A stretch of DNA of 64,000 nucleotides from contig CAMMLJ010000002.1 of assembly GCA_946497695.1 (NCBI GenBank), positions 1-64,000 of the forward strand, given 5' to 3'. The position numbers and the translations under genes were made by a program. The stretch comes from an uncultured Clostridium sp. Its GTDB lineage: Bacteria; Bacillota; Clostridia; TANB77; CAG-508. Shown here in pieces: positions 8,142-16,649 of this stretch. Every line of letters begins with the position of its first letter. Position 1 is the first letter of the stretch. A model generated the notes under the pieces. It did not search any database, had not been told where the DNA came from, and worked only from the letters and a program-made list of their open reading frames with translations.

Positions 8142-9425
8142 ATGCTAAACGAAGTATTAGAAAATTCAAAGAATGAATTAATGCAAATAATTCAAAAAAG
8201 TGAAGGCTTGCAAACAAGGAAAGTAGAGTTAGAAGCAGAAATGCAAGAAACAAAGGCAGCTATATTAAGCTTAAATCAAGAAAATAGAGGGCTTTCTATA
8301 TATAGAAAAAGAAATCCTATAGTAGAGTTTTTTATGAAGACTTTTTCTAAGCAATATAAGCAAGAACTAAAGACTTCAGCTAACAATACTAAAAAATTAA
8401 AAGAATTAAATGAAAAAATGGCAAACCTTAGGTTAGAAAAAAGAAAATTAGATTTAGACGAGCAAACACTAAACCCAGAAAGAGCAAAGGGTCAACTTAA
8501 AAAAATGGAAAATACTGATATAGCAATACATATGTTAGTTAATGAAAAACCAGACCTAACTAAAAATCCAGAATTTATGAAGGATTTGGTTAATAGAAAT
8601 ATGCAATATATCGAATATGATGATTCTAATGCACCAGAATTATATATGCAATATATAGAAAAAATGATTCAAAAATTGGAAGAAGCTAAAGAAAGAACTA
8701 ATGCAAACGAATTTGCAATAAATATGCCTATTAATACTGCAAAAAAAATATTGGAAGAATTAAATTCTCCAAAAGAAGTAGAGCAAGGAAAATATAAGAT
8801 ACCTAAAAGGTTTTTGTTTGAAGGTCTAAGAAAATCTAGTAAAAGAGATTTAGAATTATTAGAAAAAGGCGAAATGATAGATATATTATCAGTTGGAAGA
8901 GATTATTTACGTGAAGATGGATGCTATAAATTAGAGTATGGTAAAAAGTTAGAAGAATTATATGAGGATAAAGACAAATTTTTAGTTATGCATTATATAA
9001 ATGCGTCATATCATTTTAGAGGAAAAGACGAAACTATTGAAATTAAAAATAATATATATAAGGAAGGCTTACATTCTTCAATTCAGGGAATGGATTGTAT
9101 TAATGCTTTAGATAGAACAGCACATGGAAATTTTGAAGACGATAAATCTTTTATGGAATTAATCGCTCCAGAACATAAAATAATTATTATGCTACCTAGA
9201 AAATTATTAGCTAAAAATGCAGAAGAACCAATTTGGAATTCTGATTTTCCAGAAGCAGATATACAGCATCCTGGATATATTTCACCAGAATATGTATATG
9301 GGTATATTAATCCAGATACAGAAGAAATTGAGGAAAATACGATTCCAGTATCAGATAGAAAAAAATATAAGTATCAATTCTTAAATGGTCAAACAACTTG
9401 TGTAGATGATAGAACTAAATATTAA
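8142..9425 (+). CDS. Uncharacterised 427-aa protein with N-terminal coiled coil
   Basis: I cannot assign a family. Residues 1-125 are highly charged and helical (coiled coil), interrupted by a short hydrophobic patch NPIVEFFMKTF near residue 60. The C-terminal half looks globular, with GLHSSIQGMDCINALD, then IIIMLPRKLL, then HPGYISPEYVYGYINPDTEEI. The spacing of a His-Ser segment and a PEYVYGYI segment is reminiscent of ADP-ribosyltransferase-type folds, but this is only a weak resemblance. No signal peptide or clear membrane span. RBS AAGGAGAA; terminator at 9433. Confidence 0.65.
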   Translation: MLNEVLENSKNELMQIIQKSEGLQTRKVELEAEMQETKAAILSLNQENRGLSIYRKRNPIVEFFMKTFSKQYKQELKTSANNTKKLKELNEKMANLRLEKRKLDLDEQTLNPERAKGQLKKMENTDIAIHMLVNEKPDLTKNPEFMKDLVNRNMQYIEYDDSNAPELYMQYIEKMIQKLEEAKERTNANEFAINMPINTAKKILEELNSPKEVEQGKYKIPKRFLFEGLRKSSKRDLELLEKGEMIDILSVGRDYLREDGCYKLEYGKKLEELYEDKDKFLVMHYINASYHFRGKDETIEIKNNIYKEGLHSSIQGMDCINALDRTAHGNFEDDKSFMELIAPEHKIIIMLPRKLLAKNAEEPIWNSDFPEADIQHPGYISPEYVYGYINPDTEEIEENTIPVSDRKKYKYQFLNGQTTCVDDRTKY

Positions 9426-9432
9426 ATATATG

Positions 9433-9458
9433 AAAAAAGGACTTTTTAGTCCTTTTTT
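9433..9458. terminator. Bidirectional terminator between the 427-aa gene and sigK
   Basis: An 11-bp perfect inverted repeat AAAAAAGGACT / AGTCCTTTTTT with a 4-nt loop. It serves both convergent genes; the sigK stop codon lies in its loop. Confidence 0.9.
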
Positions 9459-10150
9459 AGTTTAGCTTCTAATTTTTTTATGGCTTTAGTTTCTATTCTA
9501 GAAACATATGACCTAGAAATGCCTAAATCTTTTGCGATTTCATTTTGAGTTTCTGGCTTATGACCATTAAGTCCAAATCTTCTAACAAGTATTTCTTTTT
9601 CTCTTTCTTTTAATATTTTATCTATATTATTATAAAGCTTTTCTTTTTTTAATCCTAAATCTACTTCATCTTCTATACTTTTAATATCTGCTTCTAGAAC
9701 TTCTTGTAATGTTACAACATTATCATCTTTATCCTTACCAATTGGATCACTTAGTTTTACTTCTGCTTGAAGTTTTTTAGAGGAGCGTAAAAACATTAGA
9801 ATTTCATTATCTATGCATTTGGCAATGTATGTAGAAAGTTTTACACCTTTATCATGTTTAAAACTATTTATACCTTTTATAAGACCAATAGTACCTATAG
9901 AAATTAAATCATCTTGCTCTATGTTAGAGGTGGAATATTTTTTTGCTACATGAGCTACTAAACGCAGGTTTTTTTCTATTAAAATATTTCTGGCTTCATT
10001 ATCACCAGCTTTAAATTTATCTAAATAATATATTTCTTCTGATGGTAAAAGAGGTTCTGGAAATAAACTAGAACTTTGAATATATCCAACAACAAAAACG
10101 GCAGAACTTAAAAAAGAAATAAATCCAGCCAACGAAATAGTAGAGAACAT
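9446..10150 (-). CDS. sigK: Sporulation sigma factor SigK (pro-sigma-K)
   Basis: Late mother-cell sigma factor. Region 2 (ARNILIEKNLRLVAHVAKKY, then DDLISIGTIGLIKGINSF) and region 4 (RRFGLNGHKPETQNEIAKDLGISRSYVSRIE) are clear. It has a hydrophobic N-terminal pro-sequence of about 25-30 residues (MFSTISLAGFISFLSSAVFVVGY), which in this family tethers the inactive precursor to the membrane until regulated cleavage. The gene is intact, not split by a skin-like element as in some Bacillus and Clostridia. RBS GGAGGTAT precedes the ATG. No sigma-E or sigma-K promoter could be assigned with confidence. Confidence 0.95.
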   Translation of the reverse strand: MFSTISLAGFISFLSSAVFVVGYIQSSSLFPEPLLPSEEIYYLDKFKAGDNEARNILIEKNLRLVAHVAKKYSTSNIEQDDLISIGTIGLIKGINSFKHDKGVKLSTYIAKCIDNEILMFLRSSKKLQAEVKLSDPIGKDKDDNVVTLQEVLEADIKSIEDEVDLGLKKEKLYNNIDKILKEREKEILVRRFGLNGHKPETQNEIAKDLGISRSYVSRIETKAIKKLEAKLKKD

Positions 10151-10375
10151 ACATATACCTCCATAAAAATCACTATATGAAAAGTATATGTTTAAAAACT
10201 ATTTTTGTGCCTGGACCATTGAAATTTAAATATTTACACATAATTATAATAATTTTATCATAAAATTTAAAAAAGTACAAATACTAGAATTATATAAACA
10301 AATTAAAATGAATAACTTTAACAAAGCATTCATAAGATAAAACAGAAAAAACACAAAAATTGCACAAAAAAGATA

Positions 10376-10404
10376 TTGAAAACAAATTAATAATATGTTA
10401 AGAT
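10376..10404 (+). promoter_or_regulatory. Promoter of 6S RNA
   Basis: TTGAAA (10376-10381), 17-bp spacer, then TAAGAT (10399-10404) with an upstream TG that makes an extended -10. The predicted transcript start near 10411 is about 20 nt before the folded 6S core, as expected if the 5' end is processed. Confidence 0.55.
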
Positions 10405-10430
10405 ACTATTAAATTAAATAAACGACAAAC

Positions 10431-10634
10431 AAAAACTTCCCTGCATAGTGCGTGTAGACTGGAATTTTAGAACCAACAAATTTTATAAGGGAGTCCGCCT
10501 TTAAATGTGGCGTGCAAGCTTACACATCTATTTAGTAGTAAGAAGCCCACAAGCATTTAACAAGACACCCACCTACGCGAGTAGGCTCTTAAAATTTCTA
10601 AACTTCTTACGGCTAAGGCGGGGTAAGTTTTTTT
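10431..10634 (+). ncRNA. ssrS: 6S RNA (SsrS)
   Basis: About 200 nt, free of a good reading frame and visibly more GC-rich than its surroundings. The 5' end AAAACTTCCCTGC pairs with the 3' end GCGGGGTAAGTTTT, giving the closing stem, and the 3' strand ends in a T-run that acts as a terminator. Internally it carries the GGGAGTCCGCC and ACACCCACCT segments that recur in Firmicute 6S RNAs around the large central bubble. 6S RNA binds sigma-A RNA polymerase by mimicking an open promoter. A covariance-model search was not possible here. RNase P RNA and tmRNA were considered and do not fit in length or motifs. Confidence 0.82.
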
Positions 10635-10649
10635 ATGTATATAACAAGA

Positions 10650-10712
10650 TTAAGTGAGCCATGTTAGTGTGATTGCAAAGCAATCTGCTCATGTGGCGAA
10701 GCCACTTTTCTT
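10650..10712 (+). other. Structured spacer upstream of prmC
   Basis: Contains two perfect short hairpins, GATTGC-AAA-GCAATC and GTGGC-GAA-GCCAC, the second followed by TTTT. An alternative longer stem is possible between AAGTG(AG)CCATG at 10652 onward and CATG...CACTT further on. It may be a terminator behind the 6S gene or a leader of prmC with alternative folds. Confidence 0.5.
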
Positions 10713-10741
10713 AATGTATAGAAAAAATGGAAGGGTTGTTT

Positions 10742-11578
10742 ATGACAATAAATGGAATAGTAAAAAATGGAATAATAAAATTAAAAGAAAATAATATAGA
10801 AGAACCATTATTAAAAATAAGAATTTTGGTAGCATCAGTTTTAAACAAACCTAAGGAATATATAATGGCTCATAGTGAAGATAAATTAGACGAAGTTCAT
10901 GAAAAAAAGATATTAGAAGGAATTGAACAGCTAATGAATTATGTTCCAATACAGTACATAACTAATAATCAAGAATTTATGAAATTAAACTTTTTTGTCA
11001 ATCAAAATGTATTAATTCCAAGAAGTGATACAGAAATATTAGTAGAGGAAGTTATAAATACATATAAAAATGAACCTGTAAAGATATTAGATATGTGCAC
11101 AGGAAGTGGTTGTATTGCAATATCTTTAAAAAAATATATGCAAAATTCAGAAGTTTGTGGTATAGATATAAGTAAAGAAGCATTAAAAGTTGCACAATTA
11201 AATGCGAAAAATAATAATGTTGATGTAAAATTTAAATGTTCAGATATGTTTACAGATATAAAAAATAAAGATTTTGATGTAATTGTATCAAATCCACCAT
11301 ATATAAAAACACAGGTTATTAATTCACTGGATAGAGAGGTAAAAAATGAACCGATTATTGCATTAGATGGTGGAGAAGATGGCTTGTATTTTTATAAAAA
11401 AATTATCAAAGAGGCATTTAATTTTTTAACTGATAATGGTATGATCTTTTTAGAAATTGGATATGACCAAAAAGATGAATTAATCGAACTAATAAATACA
11501 GACAAAAGATATGAACTTGTTAAGACTAAAAAAGATTTGGGAGATAATGATAGAATAGTAGTTGTAAAGAAGGTGTAG
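10742..11578 (+). CDS. prmC: Release factor glutamine methyltransferase PrmC (HemK)
   Basis: Methylates the glutamine of the GGQ motif in RF1 and RF2. It has a helical N-terminal domain, a SAM-binding Rossmann fold with motif LDMCTGSGCIAI near residue 116, and the catalytic NPPY at about residues 184-187. The start is placed at ATG 10742 because GGAAGGG ends 6 nt upstream; the in-frame ATG at 10727 overlaps that RBS and has none of its own. whiA begins 2 nt after the stop, so prmC, whiA and hemW form a tight operon. Confidence 0.93.
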   Translation: MTINGIVKNGIIKLKENNIEEPLLKIRILVASVLNKPKEYIMAHSEDKLDEVHEKKILEGIEQLMNYVPIQYITNNQEFMKLNFFVNQNVLIPRSDTEILVEEVINTYKNEPVKILDMCTGSGCIAISLKKYMQNSEVCGIDISKEALKVAQLNAKNNNVDVKFKCSDMFTDIKNKDFDVIVSNPPYIKTQVINSLDREVKNEPIIALDGGEDGLYFYKKIIKEAFNFLTDNGMIFLEIGYDQKDELIELINTDKRYELVKTKKDLGDNDRIVVVKKV

Positions 11579-11580
11579 AA

Positions 11581-12450
11581 ATGTCTTTTTCATCTGAAAT
11601 AAAGGAAGAATTGAGTAAACTAAATAATTTAAAAGATAAGCAAGCTGTCTATTATGAATTAGTTGGTTATTTAATAACGAAAAATACTAAGGTAGAAAAA
11701 AAGATAAAATTTTCTACAGAAAATGAATACAATATTAATAGATTTAATAAATTGCTAAATAATATGAATATAAAATATGAAATAGAAATGCAAGGAAATT
11801 TCTATGTAATAACATTTAATAAGCCAGAGAGTTTAATAAATTGTTCTTTCACTTCAAATTATGTAGCATTTAATAAACCAGAAGAAATGGAAGACAAAGA
11901 TATAAAAGCCGTACTTAGAGGAGCTTTTATGGGAGCAGGATTAGTAAGCGAACCAAGTAGTACATATCATTTAGAAATTAATTTTAGTAATTTAGAAAAT
12001 TTATTGCTAATAAAAGACTTAATGGAAAAATACGATATAACAGCTAAAACATTAAACAGGAATGGAAGTATTTCTTTATATATTAAAGAAGGAGAAGATA
12101 TATCTAATTTTTTAGCTTGTATTGGTGCAAGTGGTGCAATGCTGAAATTTGAAGAGATAAGGGTAATAAAAGAAGCTAGAAATAATGTAAATAGAATGGT
12201 GAATTGTGAAGTTGCTAATTTAAACAAGACAGTAAATGCAGCAACTAAACAGATAGAAGCTATCAAAAAATTAAAAGATAGTAAAAAATTTACAAATTTA
12301 TCTGATGAATTAAAGGAAATTGCAGAGCTTAGACTAAAAAATCCAGATGCAAGTTTAATAGAATTGGGAAATATGCTAAAAATACCAGTAGGAAAATCTG
12401 GAGTAAACTATAGATTAAACAAATTAATAAAAATAGCAGAGGAAATATAA
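11581..12450 (+). CDS. whiA: DNA-binding protein WhiA
   Basis: Two-domain protein with an N-terminal LAGLIDADG-like fold (block LRGAFMGAGLVSEPSSTYHLEI near residues 115-135) and a C-terminal helix-turn-helix (LIELGNMLKIPVGKSGVNYRLNKL). WhiA controls sporulation in actinomycetes and affects division and chromosome segregation in Bacillus. It usually sits in a rapZ-yvcK-whiA cluster; here it lies between prmC and hemW, while the yvcK-like gene is about 13 kb away. One nucleotide separates its stop from hemW. Confidence 0.93.
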   Translation: MSFSSEIKEELSKLNNLKDKQAVYYELVGYLITKNTKVEKKIKFSTENEYNINRFNKLLNNMNIKYEIEMQGNFYVITFNKPESLINCSFTSNYVAFNKPEEMEDKDIKAVLRGAFMGAGLVSEPSSTYHLEINFSNLENLLLIKDLMEKYDITAKTLNRNGSISLYIKEGEDISNFLACIGASGAMLKFEEIRVIKEARNNVNRMVNCEVANLNKTVNAATKQIEAIKKLKDSKKFTNLSDELKEIAELRLKNPDASLIELGNMLKIPVGKSGVNYRLNKLIKIAEEI

Positions 12451-12451
12451 A

Positions 12452-13570
12452 ATGGAAAATATAGGTATATATGTGCATATACCTTTTTGTATGCGCAAAT
12501 GTTATTATTGTGACTTTTGCTCATATCCAGGACAATTGGAAAAACAAGAAGATTATGTACAAGCACTAAAAGAAGAAATAAAAGAAAGAAGCAAAAGAGT
12601 AAAAAATTATATAGACACAATATATATTGGCGGTGGAACCCCATCAATTATAGATGCGTCATATATAGTAGAAATTTTAAATTGTATAAGAGATAATTAT
12701 AAAGTAAAAAAGAATGCAGAAATAACAATCGAGGTAAACCCAGGTACTGTAACAGAAAACAAGTTGGCATTATATAAAGATGCCGGAATAAATAGATTAA
12801 GTATAGGCTTGCAATCTACCAAAGATAAGTTATTAGAAGAAATAGGAAGAATACATAATTATGAAGAATTTTTAAATACATATAAATTAGCTAAAGACAT
12901 TGGATTTAAAAATATTAATGTAGATTTAATGATTGGACTTCCTGAGCAAACTTTAAAGGATGTAGAAGATAGTCTTATAGAAATTATTAGTTTAAAGCCA
13001 AAACATATTTCTGTATATTCATTAATCTTAGAAGAGAACACGAAATTAGAAGTATTAGTTAAATTAGGAAAACTTGATTTACCAACTGATGAAGTAGAAA
13101 GAGAAATGTATTGGAAAGTTAAAGAAGTTTTAGAAGCTAATGGCTATGAACATTATGAAATCTCTAATTTTGCTAAAAAAGGGTATAAGTCTAAACATAA
13201 TTTTAATTGTTGGAAACAGCATAGTTACCTTGGCTTTGGCGTAGCAGCACATTCTTATTATAATGATATAAGATATTCTAATACAAATAGTTTAGAAGAA
13301 TATTTACAGAATCCGGAAAACAAAAAGGTAGAAGAAACACAAGAAATAGAAGATACCAAAAAAGAATATATGTTATTAGGCTTAAGAACTTTAGAAGGTG
13401 TAAGTATATCAGAGTTTAAACAAAAATTTGTAGATAATCCATTATATCTATTTAAAAATGAGCTTAATAAACTTACAGAAGAAGGTTTAGTAGAGATTGA
13501 TTTAGATAATATAAAGCTTACAAATAAGGGATTAGATTTGGCAAATTTAGTGTGGGAAGAATTTGTATAA
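12452..13570 (+). CDS. hemW: Radical SAM heme chaperone HemW
   Basis: Radical SAM protein of the coproporphyrinogen-oxidase-like family. The [4Fe-4S] motif is C13-x3-C17-x2-C20 with an extra Cys23 (CMRKCYYCDFC), the arrangement seen in HemW. GGGTPS and the EVNPGT block follow, and the HemN-type C-terminal domain (NCWKQHSYLGFGVAAHSY) is present. At 372 aa it has the HemW length and lacks the N-terminal extension of true HemN. hemW just upstream of hrcA-grpE-dnaK-dnaJ is a common Firmicute order; here a foreign-looking gene separates them. Confidence 0.93.
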   Translation: MENIGIYVHIPFCMRKCYYCDFCSYPGQLEKQEDYVQALKEEIKERSKRVKNYIDTIYIGGGTPSIIDASYIVEILNCIRDNYKVKKNAEITIEVNPGTVTENKLALYKDAGINRLSIGLQSTKDKLLEEIGRIHNYEEFLNTYKLAKDIGFKNINVDLMIGLPEQTLKDVEDSLIEIISLKPKHISVYSLILEENTKLEVLVKLGKLDLPTDEVEREMYWKVKEVLEANGYEHYEISNFAKKGYKSKHNFNCWKQHSYLGFGVAAHSYYNDIRYSNTNSLEEYLQNPENKKVEETQEIEDTKKEYMLLGLRTLEGVSISEFKQKFVDNPLYLFKNELNKLTEEGLVEIDLDNIKLTNKGLDLANLVWEEFV

Positions 13571-13621
13571 TTCATATTATTACCTTGTTTATATGTAAAT
13601 ATAAGATATATAACCAACTTA

Positions 13622-13650
13622 TTGAAAGTAATAGATAATTATGATAAAAT
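13622..13650 (+). promoter_or_regulatory. Promoter of the membrane-anchored orphan
   Basis: TTGAAA (13622-13627), 17-bp spacer, TAAAAT (13645-13650) preceded by TG. This gives the orphan its own promoter, separate from the hemW operon. Confidence 0.6.
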
Positions 13651-13728
13651 AAGCGATAAACAACGGTTTAATATTCCTTTAAACAATTAGAAGAGGAGCG
13701 AATATTTATTCAACAAGGAGGAAGAAAG

Positions 13729-14793
13729 ATGGAAAAACAGAAGAAATTACGGGTGGTAGTAATTATTGTGCTAATAATAGCAAATGTGATAACATGGACT
13801 GCTGTTTTAGAGAAAGGAAGAATACGAGAAAAGGAGCAACGGATAAGAGAAGAAAATGAGATAAAAGAAGAGGGAGAAAGCTTTAGAGAAGATTTAACTT
13901 ATGCAATAATCCAAAAACGAAATGAGTTTAAAGAATATTATGGTGTTGTAAATTTTTATAGCATAGATGATATAGAAGAGATTAAAATAAGATATAATGA
14001 GGAATGGAACATTGTTAAAGCAGAGATCGATAGAATTTTCTCAGATGAAGATGTGCAAACTCTTGACCTTGAAGGTAGTTATGAGTTTGTAGATAGAAGG
14101 CAAATGATACTTTCTATCTGCACTTATAATTATAACAATATTACAAATTCATTTTGTAATAAAGATGAAATTATTTCTTTAAGTAAAGGCGTAAAGCTGT
14201 TTAACTACCGTGATGTAACTGATGAAATAGTTATGCGGTTAACTAACAATTATGCCAAAGAAACATATGGATGTACATATGAAGAAGTAATTACAAATGA
14301 AGATGTAGTATATCAAGATTATGCATCAAAAATTTCAGATTTGTATGCTGAAATTTGCGAATATGACTCGAACAGATTTCCAGAAGGGACGCCAATAAAT
14401 AGTTATATATTTACAGATAGTGACTATGATAGGTATCATTATCTTAATATTGGAGTTATGTTGGTACCATTTGACACATTAACAGATGAATTTAAGACCA
14501 ATCTAGTTGTTATAGCTACATATGAAAAATATAATGCTATAAGAACTGAGTACGAAGAAAATTCTGAAGTAAAAAAACTTAGGGATTGTTCACAAAAGGA
14601 AGATGAATTTCGTCAAAAGCTATATGAGTACAATTTAAGAAATCCAGAGCTTGTAAATGACTTATGCCAAAAAGTTTATGAAGAAGATATAGCAACTTTT
14701 GATGTAAGTAGACAGGCAAGTTATCTTACTTCCACGAGAGAGTTTGAAGAACTCGTTGATAATTATTTATCAGAATTTTTTGATAGGATGTAA
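13729..14793 (+). CDS. Uncharacterised membrane-anchored protein (orphan islet 1)
   Basis: A 354-aa protein with a short basic N-terminus and one hydrophobic helix (residues about 9-27, VVVIIVLIIANVITWTAV), followed by a charged linker and a long helical domain. This looks like a signal anchor with the bulk outside the cell. I recognise no family. Codon use differs from the neighbours: CGG, CGT, ACG and GCC occur more often. It has its own promoter (13622) and terminator (14806) and is wedged between hemW and hrcA, which suggests insertion by transfer. RBS AAGGAGGAAG is strong. Confidence 0.7.
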   Translation: MEKQKKLRVVVIIVLIIANVITWTAVLEKGRIREKEQRIREENEIKEEGESFREDLTYAIIQKRNEFKEYYGVVNFYSIDDIEEIKIRYNEEWNIVKAEIDRIFSDEDVQTLDLEGSYEFVDRRQMILSICTYNYNNITNSFCNKDEIISLSKGVKLFNYRDVTDEIVMRLTNNYAKETYGCTYEEVITNEDVVYQDYASKISDLYAEICEYDSNRFPEGTPINSYIFTDSDYDRYHYLNIGVMLVPFDTLTDEFKTNLVVIATYEKYNAIRTEYEENSEVKKLRDCSQKEDEFRQKLYEYNLRNPELVNDLCQKVYEEDIATFDVSRQASYLTSTREFEELVDNYLSEFFDRM

Positions 14794-14805
14794 CTAACAA
14801 AAAGA

Positions 14806-14850
14806 GAAAAAGAATATGTTTTGCTAGCAGAGCAGAATATATTCTTTTTT
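14806..14850 (+). terminator. Terminator after the membrane-anchored orphan
   Basis: Inverted repeat AAAAAGAATAT ... ATTCTTTTTT with an inner TTGCT/AGCAG pairing, ending in a T-run. Confidence 0.8.
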
Positions 14851-14887
14851 TCACAGAAAATTCACAAAGAATTTTTAGCAAAAGGTA

Positions 14888-14916
14888 TTGACATTTGCTA
14901 AAATTGAATATAATAT
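14888..14916 (+). promoter_or_regulatory. Sigma-A promoter of the hrcA operon
   Basis: TTGACA (14888-14893), 17-bp spacer, TAATAT (14911-14916), a near-perfect vegetative promoter. The transcript would start near 14923, directly before the CIRCE element. Confidence 0.85.
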
Positions 14917-14927
14917 AAGTAAAGAAT

Positions 14928-14954
14928 TTAGCAATCAGACCTAAAGAGTGCTAA
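14928..14954 (+). promoter_or_regulatory. CIRCE operator (HrcA binding site)
   Basis: TTAGCAATC, nine bases, GAGTGCTAA. The right arm is the exact consensus and the left arm differs at one base (consensus TTAGCACTC). It lies at the transcript start and just before the hrcA RBS, so HrcA should repress its own operon at normal temperature. No second CIRCE is present before dnaK. Confidence 0.93.
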
Positions 14955-14967
14955 AGAGGTGAAAATA

Positions 14968-16008
14968 TTGAAAAAGAAAGATTTAGACGAAAGAAAAAAG
15001 AAAGTATTACAAGCAATAGTAGAAGAATATATTAATACAGCAGAACCTGTAAGTTCTGGAAGCATAACAAAAGGTCATGGCTTAGAATATAGTAGTGCAA
15101 CAATAAGAAATGACATGGCACAGTTAGAAAGTATAGGTTTTTTAGATAAACCACATACTTCAGCAGGAAGAGTGCCATCTGCAGAAGGATACAGGTATTA
15201 TGTTAATGAACTATTAAAAGAAGATAATTTGAGTTTAGAAGAAATTAAATATATTCAAAACAAATTAAAAATTAAAGTTAATGAAATCGAAGAACTAACC
15301 AAAGTTGCAACAACAACATTATCAGAGATAACTCATTATACAACAGTTGCAGTTGGTCCAAAAGCAGATAAACAAATTATAGAAGAAATTAAATTTGTTT
15401 CTTTAGGACAAAGAATGTTAATGGTTGTAATTGTAACAGATACAGGTTTAGTAAAAGAAACAATTATCAAATTTGACGAAGACATAACAGAAAGCCAGGT
15501 AGACACTTTAAATAATCTATTTAATACAAGATTAAAAGGAAAAGCTTTAGCTAAAATAGACAAGCCAATGGCAGAGTATATTTTTTCAGAAGTTAACTAT
15601 AGCATTGGTATTATGAGAGCGATTATAGAGCAGATAAATAGAATAGTCGAAGAAGAAAATAACAATATATTTTTAGAAGGTGCAAAAAAATCTTTCGACT
15701 TGCCAGAATTTAAAAGTATGAAAGTAGCAAAGAATTTTGTCAATTTACTAGATGCTAAAGATGAAATGTTAGAAATATTTAATTCTGGAGATGCAGAAGA
15801 TATTAATGTGTTTATTGGTGATGATGACGAAAACAGTAACTTAAAAGATTTTAGTATCATAACATTTAAACATACTATAGGAAACAAAGATTTAGGGACA
15901 ATTGGGATAATAGGACCTAAAAGAATGGATTATGCAAAAGTTATATCTGTAATGAAATATATAAGTAAAAAATTAAATGAAGATAATAATAAGAAAGAGG
16001 GTATGTAA
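14968..16008 (+). CDS. hrcA: Heat-inducible transcription repressor HrcA
   Basis: Winged-helix N-terminus (LDERKKKVLQAIVEEYINTAEPVSS, then SSATIRNDMAQLESIGFLDKPHTSAGRVPS) and a GAF-like C-terminal domain, as in all HrcA proteins. It represses chaperone operons by binding CIRCE; folding of HrcA depends on GroEL. Start chosen at TTG 14968: the AGAGGTG immediately upstream serves as its RBS, so an in-frame GTG at 14959, which overlaps that RBS, is less likely. grpE starts 2 nt after the stop. Confidence 0.95.
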   Translation: MKKKDLDERKKKVLQAIVEEYINTAEPVSSGSITKGHGLEYSSATIRNDMAQLESIGFLDKPHTSAGRVPSAEGYRYYVNELLKEDNLSLEEIKYIQNKLKIKVNEIEELTKVATTTLSEITHYTTVAVGPKADKQIIEEIKFVSLGQRMLMVVIVTDTGLVKETIIKFDEDITESQVDTLNNLFNTRLKGKALAKIDKPMAEYIFSEVNYSIGIMRAIIEQINRIVEEENNNIFLEGAKKSFDLPEFKSMKVAKNFVNLLDAKDEMLEIFNSGDAEDINVFIGDDDENSNLKDFSIITFKHTIGNKDLGTIGIIGPKRMDYAKVISVMKYISKKLNEDNNKKEGM

Positions 16009-16009
16009 A

Positions 16010-16513
16010 TTGGCAGAAAAAAAAGAAACCAAAAAAGAACCAGAAGTAATAAAAGCAGATGAAATGGTAAAGAAAGAAGAGCTAGTAAAAAAAGAGCAAG
16101 AATATGATGAATTAATGGACAGATATAAAAGAGTACTAGCAGAATTTGAGAATTATAAGAAGAGAAGTGCAAAAGAGAGGGACCAATTATATAACTCTAT
16201 TATGGGAGATATAATGACAGGAATCTTACCAGTATTAGATAATTTAGAAAAAGCTGTACAAGCTGAAACAAAAGATACTGGGTATAAACAAGGAGTTGAG
16301 CTTGTATATAAACAATTACAAGATTTATTAAAAGCAAATGGAGTAGAAGAAATAGAAGCAGTAGGAAAAACTTTTGATCCAGAATTACACGAAGCAGTAA
16401 GTTCTGTAATAGATGAAAACTTAGGCGAAAAAGAAATAAAAGAAGACTACAGAAAAGGATACAAAATTGGGGATAGAGTTATAAGACATTCTATGGTAGT
16501 AGTAGCAAATTAA
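16010..16513 (+). CDS. grpE: Nucleotide exchange factor GrpE
   Basis: Cofactor that releases ADP from DnaK. A charged, disordered N-terminus and long helix (LMDRYKRVLAEFENYKKRSAKE) precede the GrpE core with MTGILPVLDNLEKAV and NGVEEIEAVGKTFDPELHEAV. Start is TTG 16010, with AAAGAGG 9 nt upstream and only one base after the hrcA stop. A longer frame back to 15977 would overlap hrcA and lacks an RBS. Confidence 0.95.
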   Translation: MAEKKETKKEPEVIKADEMVKKEELVKKEQEYDELMDRYKRVLAEFENYKKRSAKERDQLYNSIMGDIMTGILPVLDNLEKAVQAETKDTGYKQGVELVYKQLQDLLKANGVEEIEAVGKTFDPELHEAVSSVIDENLGEKEIKEDYRKGYKIGDRVIRHSMVVVAN

Positions 16514-16514
16514 G

Positions 16515-16640
16515 TTAGCTGTACGAACGAAGTGAGTTACAGATAACCTATGCAATCGGAGATTGTAATCATTAGAAAAAAAGTGAAACACGGAAATTTT
16601 ATTTAACCGAGCGAAGCAAGTTTGTAAACCAGTAAAAAGG
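16515..16640 (+). other. Structured spacer between grpE and the CYTH gene
   Basis: Contains a bulged stem GTTAGCTGTA / TTACAGATAAC enclosing CGAACGAAGTGAG, a perfect small hairpin CAATC-GGA-GATTG, and a later CGAGCGAAGCAAG stretch. The GA-CGAAG motifs resemble short hairpin repeats seen in clostridial intergenic DNA. None is followed by a T-run, so this is not an obvious terminator. Confidence 0.5.
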
Positions 16641-16649
16641 AAAATAAAT

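Noticed and set aside
10431..10634. RNase P RNA or tmRNA
   Set aside because: Too short for both, no tRNA-like end with CCA and no tag frame; closing stem and ACCCACCT fit 6S RNA better.
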